64,000 nt of DNA from Streptomyces tibetensis (GCF_007655005.1 NZ_SZVW01000008.1:186001-250000), one strand, 5' to 3'. Positions 18,676-27,848 are shown, counted from the stretch's first letter. Numbers and translations are program-made. The notes: a model not told the origin generated them from the letters alone.

Positions 18676-19773
18676 CTAGTCGAGCCGGGCGGTGCTCAGT
18701 CCGCCCGGCTCGATCTCGACGGTCCGCTGCTGCGGGATGACGACCCCGCCCTGCTGGAGCGCCACCGTGCGCGCCGGGGCGGGGATGCGGATGCCCTCCG
18801 CGCGGTAGCGCTTGTGCAGGCGCTTGATGAACTCGTGCTTGATCCGGTACTGGTCGCTGAACTCGCCGACGCCCAGGATGACGGTGAAGCCGATGCGGGA
18901 GTCGCCGAAGGTGTGGAACCGGATGATCGGCTCGTGGTCCGCCACGGCGCCCTCGACCTCGGCCATCGTCTCCGCGATGATCTCGTTGGTCACCCGCTCC
19001 ACGTGCTCCAGATCGCTGTCGTAGGCCACCCCGACCTGGACCAGGACGGTCAGCTGTTCCTCCGGGCGCATGAAGTTGGTCATGTTCGCCTTGGCGAGCT
19101 GGCCGTTGGGGATCACGACGAGGTTGTTCGACAGGTTGCGGATCGTCGTCTGGCGCCAGTTGATGTCCTCGACGTAGCCCTCCTCACCGCTGCTGAGCCG
19201 GATGTAGTCACCGGGCTGGACGGTCTTGGAGGCGAGGATGTGGATGCCCGCGAAGAGGTTCGCGAGGGTGTCCTGCAGCGCCAGCGCGACCGCCAGACCG
19301 CCGACACCGAGGGCGGTGAGCAGCGGGGCTATGGAGATGCCCAGCGTCTGGAGCACCACCAGGAAGCCGATCGCCAGGACCAGGATCCGGGTGATGTTGA
19401 CGAAGATCGTGGCCGATCCGGCGACCCCGGAGCGGGATTGGGTGACGGTACGCACCAGTCCGGTCACCACCCGGGCCACCGACACCGTCGCGACGAAGAT
19501 CAGCAGGACGGTGAGCACCTGGTTGGTGGTGTGCTGCACCGTCCGGGTCAGCGGCAGCACCGCCGCCGCGCCCGCGACGCCGCCCACGACCGCGGCCCAG
19601 GGCACCACGGCCCGCAGCGCGTGCACGATGACGTCGTCCCCGCTCCAGCGGGTGCGGTCGGCGTGTCCTCCCAGCCAGCGCAACATGATGCGCAGCGCGA
19701 ACGCGGCCAGCAGGCCCGAGCCGAGGGCGATGCCGGCGAACAGCAGGTCGTCCACGGTGAGCGCCCGGTTCAT
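18676..19773 (-). CDS. MscS-type mechanosensitive ion channel
   Basis: This 365-residue protein has four or five N-terminal hydrophobic segments. The pore-lining helix is GVGGLAVALALQDTLANLFAGI (about residues 156-177), rich in Gly/Ala as in MscS TM3. The cytoplasmic beta-domain follows (QPGDYIRLSSGEEGYVEDI; IPNGQLAKANMTNF). It should open on membrane tension and release solutes during hypo-osmotic shock. The ATG at 19773 sits behind CGGAGGTG. The C-terminal ~25 residues extend beyond the usual cage domain. It is a single gene with no obvious partner. Confidence 0.93.
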   Translation of the reverse strand: MNRALTVDDLLFAGIALGSGLLAAFALRIMLRWLGGHADRTRWSGDDVIVHALRAVVPWAAVVGGVAGAAAVLPLTRTVQHTTNQVLTVLLIFVATVSVARVVTGLVRTVTQSRSGVAGSATIFVNITRILVLAIGFLVVLQTLGISIAPLLTALGVGGLAVALALQDTLANLFAGIHILASKTVQPGDYIRLSSGEEGYVEDINWRQTTIRNLSNNLVVIPNGQLAKANMTNFMRPEEQLTVLVQVGVAYDSDLEHVERVTNEIIAETMAEVEGAVADHEPIIRFHTFGDSRIGFTVILGVGEFSDQYRIKHEFIKRLHKRYRAEGIRIPAPARTVALQQGGVVIPQQRTVEIEPGGLSTARLD

Positions 19774-20013
19774 CGGTCACCTCCGGGGCGGGGAACCGCG
19801 GCGAAGCCTGCCACCGGCGGTCGGATGTGAAGTCTCGTCACGTCGTCACCTGCTCGTTTTCCGGAGTGTCCGAAGGTGCCCGACCACCCTGACCCGCGGT
19901 CGGCACGATCGTTCATCCTGCCGTATTCCGTACGGGGTTCCGTACCGGAGACGGGGGTGAGCGAAGGGTGAGTTACTGCACATGACGCGCCGTCACGTTC
20001 GGTTCCGCCCCGG

Positions 20014-21090
20014 TCAGATCACCTTCAGCCGCACCAGCGCCGCCAGCGTCAGCGCGCCCGGCACCAGCGGCAGCCAGACGGTGATGACCCGGAAGGCCAG
20101 GACCACGGCGGTGGCCACCGCGGCCGGGGCCCCCGCCGCGACCAGTGCCACGACCAGCGCCGCCTCCACCGAGCCGATCCCGCCCGGTGTGGGCACCAGC
20201 GCGACGGCCACCGTGGCCGCCAGGTAGGCCACCGCCATGTGCGCGGCCGGGACATCCAGCCCCAACGCCCGCCCCACCAGCACCAGGACCGACGCCTGCA
20301 GCGCCGGGAAGGCGAAGGACCCGCCCCACAGCGCGAGCGCCCGGGCGGGCCGGGTGTGCACCGAGCGCGCCTCGCCGAGCGCCGTCCGCAGGAAGGACAC
20401 CAGGGCCGAGCGCAGCCGCCGTACGAGGACGAGCACGGTCGCGGCGATCACCAGCACCACCCCGACGCCGGCCAGCAGCGGACCGAACGCCGTCTGAGGC
20501 ACCAGCGTGCCGAGCCGCAGCGCGTCGGGGAACGCGACGAGCAGGGCGCCCAGCAGCAGGACCCGGCCGGCGCTCTCGGCCAGCAGGTACAGGCCGAGGG
20601 CGGCCGAGGAGCGGGCGAGGGGCAGTCCGCAGACCGTCATGAACCGCAGGTTGACCGCGCTCGCGCCCAGCCCGGTCGGCAGCAGGTGGTTGGCCGCACC
20701 GGCCGCGAACTGCGTGGCCAGCAGCCGTCGTCGGGGCAGCCGTTCGACGACCGCGCCCTGCCGGGTGCAGGAGGCCGCGACCCAGGTCAGGCAGGTCGCG
20801 CCGACGGCGGCCAGCAGCCAGGGCCACTCGGCGGTGCCCAGGTGCGCGAAACCGGCCGCCAGCACCGACCGGTGCTGCACCGCGACCACGGTGACGAGCA
20901 GGAGCGGCACCAGACACAGGATCTGCCGCAGACGGCGGACCGGGACGCGACGGGGGAGTCGTCCGGGTCGGAGTTCGGGGAGTTGTACCGCTGTCACGTC
21001 TGTAGAGGCTGTCCAGGCCGTGCCAACTGCGGGTTGCGGGAGCGGGGACTGGGGATTGCGCGCGGGAAGCGGCTGGGTGGGGAGCGTCAT
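20014..21090 (-). CDS. UPF0104 / lysylphosphatidylglycerol synthase-like membrane protein
   Basis: This 358-residue integral membrane protein has about eight hydrophobic segments after a polar, Pro-rich N-terminus of some 55 residues. The FAAGAANHLLPTGLGASAVNLRFM region and the LVPTPGGIGSVEAALV motif near the C-terminus are typical of the flippase/synthase-like membrane domain of MprF and its stand-alone relatives. It lacks the cytosolic aminoacyl-transferase domain, so lipid transport or glycolipid metabolism is more likely than lysinylation. The ATG at 21090 is preceded by AAAGG. It diverges from the SoxR-controlled ABC exporter, with starts 116 bp apart. Confidence 0.88.
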   Translation of the reverse strand: MTLPTQPLPARNPQSPLPQPAVGTAWTASTDVTAVQLPELRPGRLPRRVPVRRLRQILCLVPLLLVTVVAVQHRSVLAAGFAHLGTAEWPWLLAAVGATCLTWVAASCTRQGAVVERLPRRRLLATQFAAGAANHLLPTGLGASAVNLRFMTVCGLPLARSSAALGLYLLAESAGRVLLLGALLVAFPDALRLGTLVPQTAFGPLLAGVGVVLVIAATVLVLVRRLRSALVSFLRTALGEARSVHTRPARALALWGGSFAFPALQASVLVLVGRALGLDVPAAHMAVAYLAATVAVALVPTPGGIGSVEAALVVALVAAGAPAAVATAVVLAFRVITVWLPLVPGALTLAALVRLKVI

Positions 21091-21168
21091 CGGGGCCTTT
21101 GCGCGAAGGGACGGGGAAGAGGGGGATCGGGGTGATTGTGCGGGATGCCGGGGAAATGTGCGAGGTTC

Positions 21169-21199
21169 TTGACCTCAAGATTGCTTGAGGTTCTACGGT
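21169..21199 (+). promoter_or_regulatory. SoxR-type promoter of the ABC exporter
   Basis: A TTGACC -35 element (21169-21174) and TACGGT -10 element (21194-21199) are separated by 19 bp, the overlong spacing typical of MerR-family control. Between them is the 18-bp dyad CCTCAAGATTGCTTGAGG (21173-21190), matching the SoxR box CCTCAAG-N4-CTTGAGG. The predicted transcription start falls at or just before the ATG at 21207, so the mRNA is probably leaderless. Confidence 0.9.
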
Positions 21200-21206
21200 C
21201 TCCGTC

Positions 21207-23108
21207 ATGAGTATGGAGACCACAGCGTGGACACAGCTGTACAGCGTCATGAACGCCGAACGGGAGCGCCGCCCCTTCGCCTTGGCCATCTTGCGCCGTA
21301 TCGGCGCGTTCGCCCGCCCGCATCGGCGCCGAATTGCCCTCTTTGTCCTGCTCGGCGTGGGTACCGCCCTGCTGGCCGTGGCGACGCCCGTCCTGGCCGG
21401 GTGGGTCGTGGACACGATCGTGTCGGACGGGGACGAGGGCAGGGTCGTACGCCTCGCCCTGCTCATCGCGCTGATCGCGGTGGCGGAGGCGGCCCTGGGC
21501 ATCCTCGGCCGGAGACTGTCCGCGACGCTCGGGGAGCATCTCATCCTCGATCTGCGGACGGCCGTCTTCGACCATGTGCAGCGCATGCCGGTCGCGTTCT
21601 TCACACGCACACGTACGGGCGCCCTCGTCTCGCGGCTCAACAACGACGTCATCGGCGCCCAGCGCGCGTTCAGCAACACCCTGTCCGGAGTGGTCAGCAA
21701 CCTCGTCACGCTGCTGCTCACGCTCGCCGTGATGCTCACCCTGTCCTGGCAGATCACCCTGCTGGCGCTGGTGCTGCTGCCGGTGTTCGTGATCCCGGCC
21801 CGGCGCATGGGCAGCCGCATGGCCCGGATGCAGCGGGAGGCGGCGACGCTGAACGCCTCGATGGGAACCCGCATGACCGAGCGGTTCTCCGCCCCCGGCG
21901 CCACCCTGGTCAAGCTCTTCGGACGTCCCGAGGAGGAGTCGCGGGAGTTCGCCGAACGGGCCCGCCGGGTCGCCGACATCGGGATCCGCACGGCGACCGC
22001 CCAGGCGGCCTTCATCACCGCGCTCACCCTGGTCTCGGCGCTCGCGTTGGCCCTGGTCTACGGCCTCGGCGGCTGGTTCGCCCTGCGCGGCGCCCTGGAA
22101 CCCGGCGCGGTCGTGTCGCTCGCGCTGCTCCTGACCCGGCTTTACGCGCCGCTGACGGCGCTCGCGGGGGCGCGCGTCGAGGTGATGAGCGCCCTGGTCA
22201 GCTTCGAGCGGGTCTTCGAGGTGCTCGACCTCCGGCCCCTCATCGAGGAGAAGCCGGACGCGCGCCCGGTGCCCGACGGGCCCGTGGCGGTCGAGTTCGA
22301 GCAGGTCCGCTTCGGCTACCCGGCCGCCGACAAGGTCTCCCTGGCCTCCCTGGAGGAGGTCGCCTCCCTGGACGGCCGAGGCGGTGACGAGGTGCTGCAC
22401 GGCCTGTCCTTCCGCGCCGAACCCGGCCAGACCGTGGCGCTCGTCGGCTCCTCCGGCGCGGGCAAGTCGACCATCGCGCAGCTGATGCCGCGCCTGTACG
22501 ACACCGACGAGGGGGCCGTGCGCATCGGCGGCGTCGACGTCCGCGACCTCACGGCGCGCTCGCTGCGGCAGACCCTGGGCATGGTCACCCAGGACGGCCA
22601 CCTCTTCCACGACACCGTCCGCGCCAACCTGCTGCTCGCCCGGCCCGAGGCCGCTGAGAGTGACCTGTGGGACGCCCTGCGCCGGGCCCGCCTCGACGAG
22701 CTCGTACGGTCCCTGCCCGACGGGCTCGACACCGTCGTCGGCGAGCGCGGCTACCGCCTGTCCGGCGGCGAACGCCAGCGCATGACCATCGCCCGGCTGC
22801 TGCTGGCCCGCCAGCGCGTCGTCATCCTCGACGAGGCCACCGCCCACCTCGACAACACCTCCGAGGCCGCCGTCCAGGAAGCCCTCGCCGAAGCACTCGA
22901 AGGCCGCACGGCCGTCGTGATCGCCCACCGTCTGTCCACCGTCCGCGCGGCCGACCAGATCCTGGTCGTCGAGGCCGGCCGGATCGTGGAACGGGGCACG
23001 CACGAGGAACTCCTGACGGCGGGGCAGCGGTACGCGGAGCTCTACCGCACCCAGTTCGGCGGACCGGCCGACGGAGCGCGGAGCGAGGCGGTGGGGGAGG
23101 CGGCGTAG
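21207..23108 (+). CDS. ABC exporter (transmembrane-ATPase fusion), SoxR-regulated
   Basis: This 633-residue half-transporter has six transmembrane segments in residues 35-320 and a complete nucleotide-binding domain: Walker A GSSGAGKS at about 414-421, signature LSGGE near 518, Walker B VVILDEAT, and His in AHRLST. It should work as a homodimer that exports a small, probably toxic or redox-active, molecule. The promoter carries a SoxR box with no leader, so expression should rise with redox-cycling compounds. From memory, one of the few S. coelicolor SoxR targets is an ABC transporter in the SCO7000 region, probably this orthologue. An insertion of about 20 residues between the two halves of the Walker A sheet (SLASLEEVASLDG) is unusual. 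Confidence 0.94.
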   Translation: MSMETTAWTQLYSVMNAERERRPFALAILRRIGAFARPHRRRIALFVLLGVGTALLAVATPVLAGWVVDTIVSDGDEGRVVRLALLIALIAVAEAALGILGRRLSATLGEHLILDLRTAVFDHVQRMPVAFFTRTRTGALVSRLNNDVIGAQRAFSNTLSGVVSNLVTLLLTLAVMLTLSWQITLLALVLLPVFVIPARRMGSRMARMQREAATLNASMGTRMTERFSAPGATLVKLFGRPEEESREFAERARRVADIGIRTATAQAAFITALTLVSALALALVYGLGGWFALRGALEPGAVVSLALLLTRLYAPLTALAGARVEVMSALVSFERVFEVLDLRPLIEEKPDARPVPDGPVAVEFEQVRFGYPAADKVSLASLEEVASLDGRGGDEVLHGLSFRAEPGQTVALVGSSGAGKSTIAQLMPRLYDTDEGAVRIGGVDVRDLTARSLRQTLGMVTQDGHLFHDTVRANLLLARPEAAESDLWDALRRARLDELVRSLPDGLDTVVGERGYRLSGGERQRMTIARLLLARQRVVILDEATAHLDNTSEAAVQEALAEALEGRTAVVIAHRLSTVRAADQILVVEAGRIVERGTHEELLTAGQRYAELYRTQFGGPADGARSEAVGEAA

Positions 23109-23212
23109 GGCGTGAACGCCCGCCCGGACCTGTGCGTACTCCTCCCCGAGCACTTCTGAGGACAGCGAGTGCTCCTGAAGACAGGCCGACAGCCCGCACC
23201 CGGAGAGGCGAC

Positions 23213-23716
23213 GTGTACCAGAGCCAAGCGCCCGTACGATCCACCCGCCGAAGCCCCTCGCGCGCCCCCCGGCTGCGTGCCGTCACTGCGGCCGGTGTCC
23301 TGGTCGTCCTTCCTCTCGTCACCGCCTGCGGCAGCGGGGACGACGCCGGGGGCGCGGGCGGCGGCAAGGCGGCGCCGAGTGTGACCGCCGCTCCCGCCGC
23401 AGGAGTCGTCGCACCGGCCAAGGTGGAGGTGATCGCCGGGCTGACCGGCTGCAAGGCGAAGATCCGCATCGACGCCGACGAACTGCGCCAGGGCCTGTGC
23501 CGTACCAAGAAGGCCGACTACCTCATCACCACCTTCCCCGAGGAGAAGTTCAAGGAGACCTGGCTTGAGGAGGCGCGCGTCTACGGAGGCAAGTACCTCG
23601 TCGGGACGCGCTGGGTGGTCAGCGTGAAGCCGGCGCTGCTGGAGTCCTTCCGCGCGAAGCTCGGCGGCACGATCAGGGAGCTGCGGGGCATCGGCCCAGG
23701 GCCGGGCGGGCGGTGA
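23213..23716 (+). CDS. Putative small lipoprotein
   Basis: This 167-residue protein starts at a GTG at 23213 behind GGAGAGG. It has a basic N-terminus, a hydrophobic segment, and a lipobox LVTAC followed by a Gly/Asp/Ser spacer, so it should be lipidated and anchored outside the membrane. The globular part (about 70-165) has a short pattern resembling substrate-free stress or periplasmic sensor lipoproteins. Two cysteines flank GCKAKIRID...QGLCR and may form a disulphide. No family recognised. It lies about 100 bp from both the exporter and the sensor kinase, and could be a ligand-binding partner of either. Confidence 0.75.
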   Translation: MYQSQAPVRSTRRSPSRAPRLRAVTAAGVLVVLPLVTACGSGDDAGGAGGGKAAPSVTAAPAAGVVAPAKVEVIAGLTGCKAKIRIDADELRQGLCRTKKADYLITTFPEEKFKETWLEEARVYGGKYLVGTRWVVSVKPALLESFRAKLGGTIRELRGIGPGPGGR

Positions 23717-23811
23717 CGGCTCTCTTTCGATTTCGGCTGGTGGGCGTCATGATGGTGCGGCTCGGCACATGAGCCGCCCCGCTCGCGGCGGCATCGCAGA
23801 TTGAGTTCGTC

Positions 23812-25440
23812 GTGGTCGCCACCTTTCGTCGGCACTCGCTCGCGGGCGAGATGCTGGTGCTCCAGCTCGCCATCGTCGTGGTGGTGCTGCTGGCCGTCGC
23901 CGCGGTCTCCCTCGCCCAGTCCCAGGCCACCTTCAACCGCGTCGAAGGGCGCCGGGTGGGAGCGCTCGCCGAACAGCTGGCCGCCAACCCCCTGGTGCGC
24001 AGCCAGCTGACGCGTCCCGCGCCGGGGGAGGCGCTCGCCCCGCTGGTGCTCGCCACCCAGGCGCAGTCGGGGGTGACCTCGGTGACGGTGGCGGACGCGG
24101 CCGGTCGGATCGCCAGCTCCACGAACCCCACCGTCGTCGGGGAGCGGATGCGGCTGGGGCCGGGCACCGCCCGGGGGCGCGGCTGGTCCGGGCAGGTGAC
24201 CCTGGACGGCAGCCGCGAGCTGGCCGCCCAGGTGCCCGTCCTCGGGGCGAGTGAGGAGAACCTGGGCCGGATCCTCGGCACGGTGATGATCGGTGAGGCC
24301 GACCCGACGGTGTGGCAGCGGCTCAGCGGCGCCTCCTCCTATCTGCTCGCCTACCTGGGCATCGCCAGCGCACTGGGCGTGGCCGGCTCCTGGCTGCTCG
24401 CGCGGCGGGTGAAACGGCAGACCCTCGGGCTGGAGCCGGGCGAGATCGCCGGGCTCGCCGAGCACCGGGAGGCGATGCTGTACGGGATCGCCGAGGGTGT
24501 GATCGCCCTGGACCCGCAGCACCGGCTCACCCTCGTCAACGACATGGGCCGCCGCCTGCTCGACCTGCCCGAGGACTGCGTCGGCCAGAGCCTTACGGGC
24601 CTCGGCATCGACGGGCGGCTGCGCGACGTGCTGTGTGGCACCGCCGCCGGCGAGCGCGACGAGGTCGTCGTCCGGCACGGCCGGGTCCTGGTGATGAACC
24701 GGATGACCGTCACCAAGGACGGCCGGCCGCTCGGCTCGGTCACCACCCTGCGCGACCGCACCGAACTGGCCCGGCTGGAACGGGAGATCGGCTCCTTCCG
24801 CAGCTCCTCCGAGCTGCTGCGCGCGCAGGCGCACGAGTTCGCCAATCAGCTGCACACCATCTCCGGGCTGATCCAGATCGGTGAGCAGGACGAAGTCGTG
24901 GCCTACATCCCCGCGTTGAGCCGGCACCGCCAGTCCCTGGACGTCACCCTCAGCCGCCGCGTCCGGGACACCGCGGTCGCCGCACTGCTGATGGCGAAGG
25001 CCTCCCTCGCGGCGGAACGGAAGGTCAGCCTGCGGATCTCGGACGACACCGCGCTGGAGCGCCTGGCCCCTGAGGACGCCGCCGATGTGGCGACCGTGGT
25101 CGGCAACCTCGTGGACAACGCCGTCGACGCCGCCACCGCCCGGGACGACGCCTGGGTGGAGGTGGCGCTGCGGCAGGACGCCTCCAGCGTGGAGATCGTG
25201 GTCCGCGACTCGGGGCCGGGAGTGGCTCCGGAACTGGCCCGCGAGGTCTTCTCCCACGGTTTCACCACCAAGGCCGCCCGGGAGGGCGAGCGCGGCATCG
25301 GACTGGCCCTGACCAAGCTGGTCTGTGAACGGCACGGGGGAGAGATCTCGGTGTCCAACACCCCCGAAGGGGCCGTGTTCACCGCACGCATGACCGTCAG
25401 CCACCTCACCGGCGCGGTGGCAAAAGGAGCGGCCCCATGA
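23812..25440 (+). CDS. Sensor histidine kinase, CitA/DcuS type
   Basis: This 542-residue membrane kinase has TM1 at about residues 14-36, an extracytoplasmic PAS-like sensor (37-175) and TM2 (176-197). A cytoplasmic PAS domain (EAMLYGIAEGVIALD onward) and a short dimerisation helix follow, with the phospho-acceptor His341 in QAHEFANQLH. The ATPase domain has VGNLVDNAVDA, DSGPGV and GERGIGLAL boxes. CitA/DcuS kinases sense di- or tricarboxylates outside the cell. The GTG at 23812 has a weak ribosome site. The stop overlaps the response regulator start (ATGA). It lies just left of the siderophore cluster but has no iron box. Confidence 0.92.
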   Translation: MVATFRRHSLAGEMLVLQLAIVVVVLLAVAAVSLAQSQATFNRVEGRRVGALAEQLAANPLVRSQLTRPAPGEALAPLVLATQAQSGVTSVTVADAAGRIASSTNPTVVGERMRLGPGTARGRGWSGQVTLDGSRELAAQVPVLGASEENLGRILGTVMIGEADPTVWQRLSGASSYLLAYLGIASALGVAGSWLLARRVKRQTLGLEPGEIAGLAEHREAMLYGIAEGVIALDPQHRLTLVNDMGRRLLDLPEDCVGQSLTGLGIDGRLRDVLCGTAAGERDEVVVRHGRVLVMNRMTVTKDGRPLGSVTTLRDRTELARLEREIGSFRSSSELLRAQAHEFANQLHTISGLIQIGEQDEVVAYIPALSRHRQSLDVTLSRRVRDTAVAALLMAKASLAAERKVSLRISDDTALERLAPEDAADVATVVGNLVDNAVDAATARDDAWVEVALRQDASSVEIVVRDSGPGVAPELAREVFSHGFTTKAAREGERGIGLALTKLVCERHGGEISVSNTPEGAVFTARMTVSHLTGAVAKGAAP

Positions 25441-26138
25441 CCGAGGCGAGCGACAAGGCGGACGCGATCGACGTCCTCGTGGTCGACGACGACTTCATGG
25501 TGGCCAGAGTCCACCGCGCGTTCGTCGAACGCGTCGAGCCGTTCCGCGTCGTCGGCACGGCCCATACCGGCGGACAGGCCATCGAGGCGGTCGAGAGTCT
25601 GCGCCCCGACCTCATCCTGCTCGACCTGTACCTCCCCGACCTGTTCGGGCTCGACGTCATCCCCCGGCTGCGGACCGCCGGGCACGACTGCGACGTCATG
25701 GTCATCAGCGCGGCCACCGAGGCCGAGACGGTGCGCGGCGCCGTCCGCCGCGGCGTGGTCGACTACCTCCTCAAACCCTTCGACTTCGAGGATCTGCGCC
25801 TGCGTCTGGAGCGCTACGCCGCCCAGCGGGGCAGGCTGCTCACGACGGTGGTCCGCGGCCAGGCGGACGTGGACCGTGTCCTGGCCGGCGCGTTCGGCCC
25901 GGCACCGGCCCACACCCTGCCCAAGGGCATGAGCGTGGAGACCGCCGAACTCGTCGAGCGGGCCCTGCGCGAGGCGGACGGCACCCTGTCCGCCACCGAG
26001 TGCGCCGCGGTCACCGGCGTGTCCCGGGTGAGCGCACGCCGCTACCTGGAGTACTTCCACGGCACCGGCAGTGCGGAGGTGTCCCTGCGCTACGGCGCGG
26101 CCGGCCGGCCCCAACGCCGCTACGGCTGGCGGGCCTGA
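25437..26138 (+). CDS. Response regulator, CitB/DcuR type
   Basis: This 233-residue regulator has a receiver domain with the acidic pocket DDD at 17-19, phospho-acceptor Asp63 in LLDLYLPD and Lys113 in LLKPF. The C-terminal half carries a winged helix-turn-helix (TLSATECAAVTGVSRVSARRYLEY) of the CitB family. It is translationally coupled to the kinase by a four-base overlap. The regulon probably includes organic acid transporters, none of which is in the window. Confidence 0.93.
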   Translation: MTEASDKADAIDVLVVDDDFMVARVHRAFVERVEPFRVVGTAHTGGQAIEAVESLRPDLILLDLYLPDLFGLDVIPRLRTAGHDCDVMVISAATEAETVRGAVRRGVVDYLLKPFDFEDLRLRLERYAAQRGRLLTTVVRGQADVDRVLAGAFGPAPAHTLPKGMSVETAELVERALREADGTLSATECAAVTGVSRVSARRYLEYFHGTGSAEVSLRYGAAGRPQRRYGWRA

Positions 26139-26142
26139 GCCG

Positions 26143-26637
26143 TCACCCGGACCCGGCGGCGGGACCCTGTTCCTCGTGGTGGGTGTGCACGCGCCGCAGC
26201 AGGGAGGCCAGTTGCTCCCTCTCGGCATCGCTCAGCGGGGTCAGCAGGTCGTCGTCCGCGGAGGCGATGTCGGCGTTCAGGTGGTCGAGGGCCGCTCTGC
26301 CCCGCGGGGTGATGCGGACGTCGACGCGGCGGCGGTCGGTGGGGCTGCGGACGCACTCGACCTGCCCCGCGTCCGCCAGGTCCTTCACGATCCTCGCGAG
26401 GTCGCTGGCGTTCATGTCCTGCCGGGAGGCCAGGACGCCCTTGGGCTGCGGGCCGAGATCGGCGATCAGGGTCAGGACGGTCAGGTGCCACAACCGCAGT
26501 CCTCTGGCCGTGAGCTTCTCCGACAGGGTGCGGCGGGCCGCCTTTCCCGTCGCGTACATCAGGTACGCGCTGAGGTTCAGCACGCTGGGCGGCGTCATGC
26601 GTGCACGGCGGCCCGGCTGTGCCTTGTCTGTGAACAC
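26143..26637 (-). CDS. MarR-family transcriptional regulator
   Basis: This 164-residue winged-helix regulator has a MarR core: a recognition helix around NASDLARIVKDL and a wing with RSPTDRRRVDVRITPRG. MarR proteins are dimeric repressors released by phenolic or oxidant ligands. The GTG at 26637 lies inside a TGAAC-N3-GTTCA palindrome; an internal ATG at 26598 is the alternative start and would leave the palindrome as a clean promoter-proximal operator. It converges on the response regulator with a 4-bp gap, and its target genes are not evident. No link to the siderophore genes downstream is visible. Confidence 0.88.
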   Translation of the reverse strand: MFTDKAQPGRRARMTPPSVLNLSAYLMYATGKAARRTLSEKLTARGLRLWHLTVLTLIADLGPQPKGVLASRQDMNASDLARIVKDLADAGQVECVRSPTDRRRVDVRITPRGRAALDHLNADIASADDDLLTPLSDAEREQLASLLRRVHTHHEEQGPAAGSG

Positions 26638-26643
26638 GGTTCA
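26631..26643. promoter_or_regulatory. Candidate MarR autoregulatory operator
   Basis: The 13-bp palindrome TGAACACGGTTCA overlaps the upstream start codon of the MarR gene. Its symmetry and place fit autorepression. Confidence 0.45.
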
Positions 26644-26686
26644 AACATAGGGCACTTGGCGGGCGGGGGCAGCACTCCCGGCGATC

Positions 26687-26717
26687 GCCGCCGCGCGGAC
26701 CGGGTCCGCGCGGCGGC
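26687..26717. terminator. 31-bp near-perfect palindrome downstream of cchA
   Basis: GCCGCCGCGCGGACC (26687-26701) is the exact reverse complement of GGTCCGCGCGGCGGC (26703-26717) with one base between. It lies 40 bp past the cchA stop and should form a very stable hairpin that ends the cchA transcript before the MarR gene. Confidence 0.85.
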
Positions 26718-26757
26718 GCTGCGGACCGGCCCCCGGGACCGTACCGGGGCCGGCGCG

Positions 26758-27705
26758 TCAGGGGCGGGTGGTGAGGTAGCCACCCATGGAGGTGAAGTAC
26801 TCGGCCGCGGGCAACTCCCGGCCGTCCTCGGTGCGTACGCGCGTGATGGCCAGGCCGTGGTTGCGTCCCGTGCGGGCGTCGGCACCGGCGACGATCACCA
26901 CGCCGTCGCCCTCGCGGTAGAAGATCCGGCCGGGGGTGCCGCCGTAGCGCCCCTCGGACACGAACGAGGCCAGGACGTCGAGCCGCTTGCCCCGGTGGAA
27001 GGTGTAGGCGCTGGGGTACGGCTCCGACTGGGCGCGCACCAGGCGCTCCAGGTCCTCCGCCGGCCAGCTCCAGTCGATGCGGCTGTCCTCGTCGGCCCGC
27101 TTGTGGAAGAAGGACGCCTGGGAGCGGTCCTGCCGGGTGAACTCGGTCTGCCCGGATGCGATCAGGCCGAGCGCACCGATGGTGACCGGGGCGATGAGGT
27201 CGACGGTCTTGTGGAAGAGGTCGGTCGCGGTGTCCGCCGGGCCGACCGGCACCGCCTCCTGCCGGACGATGTCGCCGGCGTCGAGTTCGTCGTTCATCAT
27301 GTGCGCCGTGACGCCCACTTCGGGTTCGCCGTTGATGAGGGCCCAGATCAGCGGGGAGAAGCCGGCGTACTTCGGCAGCAGCGAGTCGTGCACGTTCAGC
27401 GTGCCGTGGCGGGGCAGGCCGAAGATGCGCGGGGGGATCCAGGTGCGCCAGTTGTTGGCCACGATGATGTCCGGGTCGGCCTCCTTGAGGCGCTCGAACA
27501 GCTCCTCGTCGTCGGGGCGGTTGCGGATCAGCACCGGGACGCCGTGCTCCTCGGCGAGGTCGGCGACCGAGTCGCTCCAGATCTTCTCGTAGGCGTGCTC
27601 GCTCTTGGGGTGGGTCACGACCAGCACCACGTCGTGCTCGGACTCCAGGAGGGCTTGCAGGGTGCGGTGCCCCCAGGTCTGGTAACCGAACATGACGACC
27701 CGCAT
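26758..27705 (-). CDS. cchA: CchA, hydroxyornithine formyltransferase
   Basis: This 315-residue enzyme of the methionyl-tRNA formyltransferase fold should transfer a formyl group from 10-formyl-tetrahydrofolate to N5-hydroxy-L-ornithine, giving the fhOrn unit of coelichelin. Visible landmarks are the N-terminal MRVVMFGYQTWG fold start, the active-site stretch IIVANNW with NVHDSLLPKYAG, and the catalytic Asp in ELDAGDI. The C-terminal OB-like domain follows from about residue 205. The ATG has GAGGAGG nine bases upstream. It is divergent from cchB with an iron box on each side of the shared region, so both should be repressed in iron-replete cells. Identity rests on family, cluster and order. 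Confidence 0.95.
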   Translation of the reverse strand: MRVVMFGYQTWGHRTLQALLESEHDVVLVVTHPKSEHAYEKIWSDSVADLAEEHGVPVLIRNRPDDEELFERLKEADPDIIVANNWRTWIPPRIFGLPRHGTLNVHDSLLPKYAGFSPLIWALINGEPEVGVTAHMMNDELDAGDIVRQEAVPVGPADTATDLFHKTVDLIAPVTIGALGLIASGQTEFTRQDRSQASFFHKRADEDSRIDWSWPAEDLERLVRAQSEPYPSAYTFHRGKRLDVLASFVSEGRYGGTPGRIFYREGDGVVIVAGADARTGRNHGLAITRVRTEDGRELPAAEYFTSMGGYLTTRP

Positions 27706-27743
27706 GGGGTTCCTCCTCAGAGCAAGGTGTTGGCCGATGCAAG

Positions 27744-27762
27744 TAAAGCAAGGCTTACCTTA
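27744..27762 (-). promoter_or_regulatory. Iron box upstream of cchA
   Basis: Read toward cchA the site is TAAGGTAAGCCTTGCTTTA, a recognisable variant of the DmdR/IdeR consensus TTAGGTTAGGCTCACCTAA. It lies 38 bp before the cchA start. Confidence 0.85.
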
Positions 27763-27848
27763 GTGCGCAACGGATGCGTGAGGCAGGCCAGTTGTCGAGG
27801 TATGCCTCCCGGTGGCGTCCGTTTTGCCCTGTCGACACGTCAACGGGT

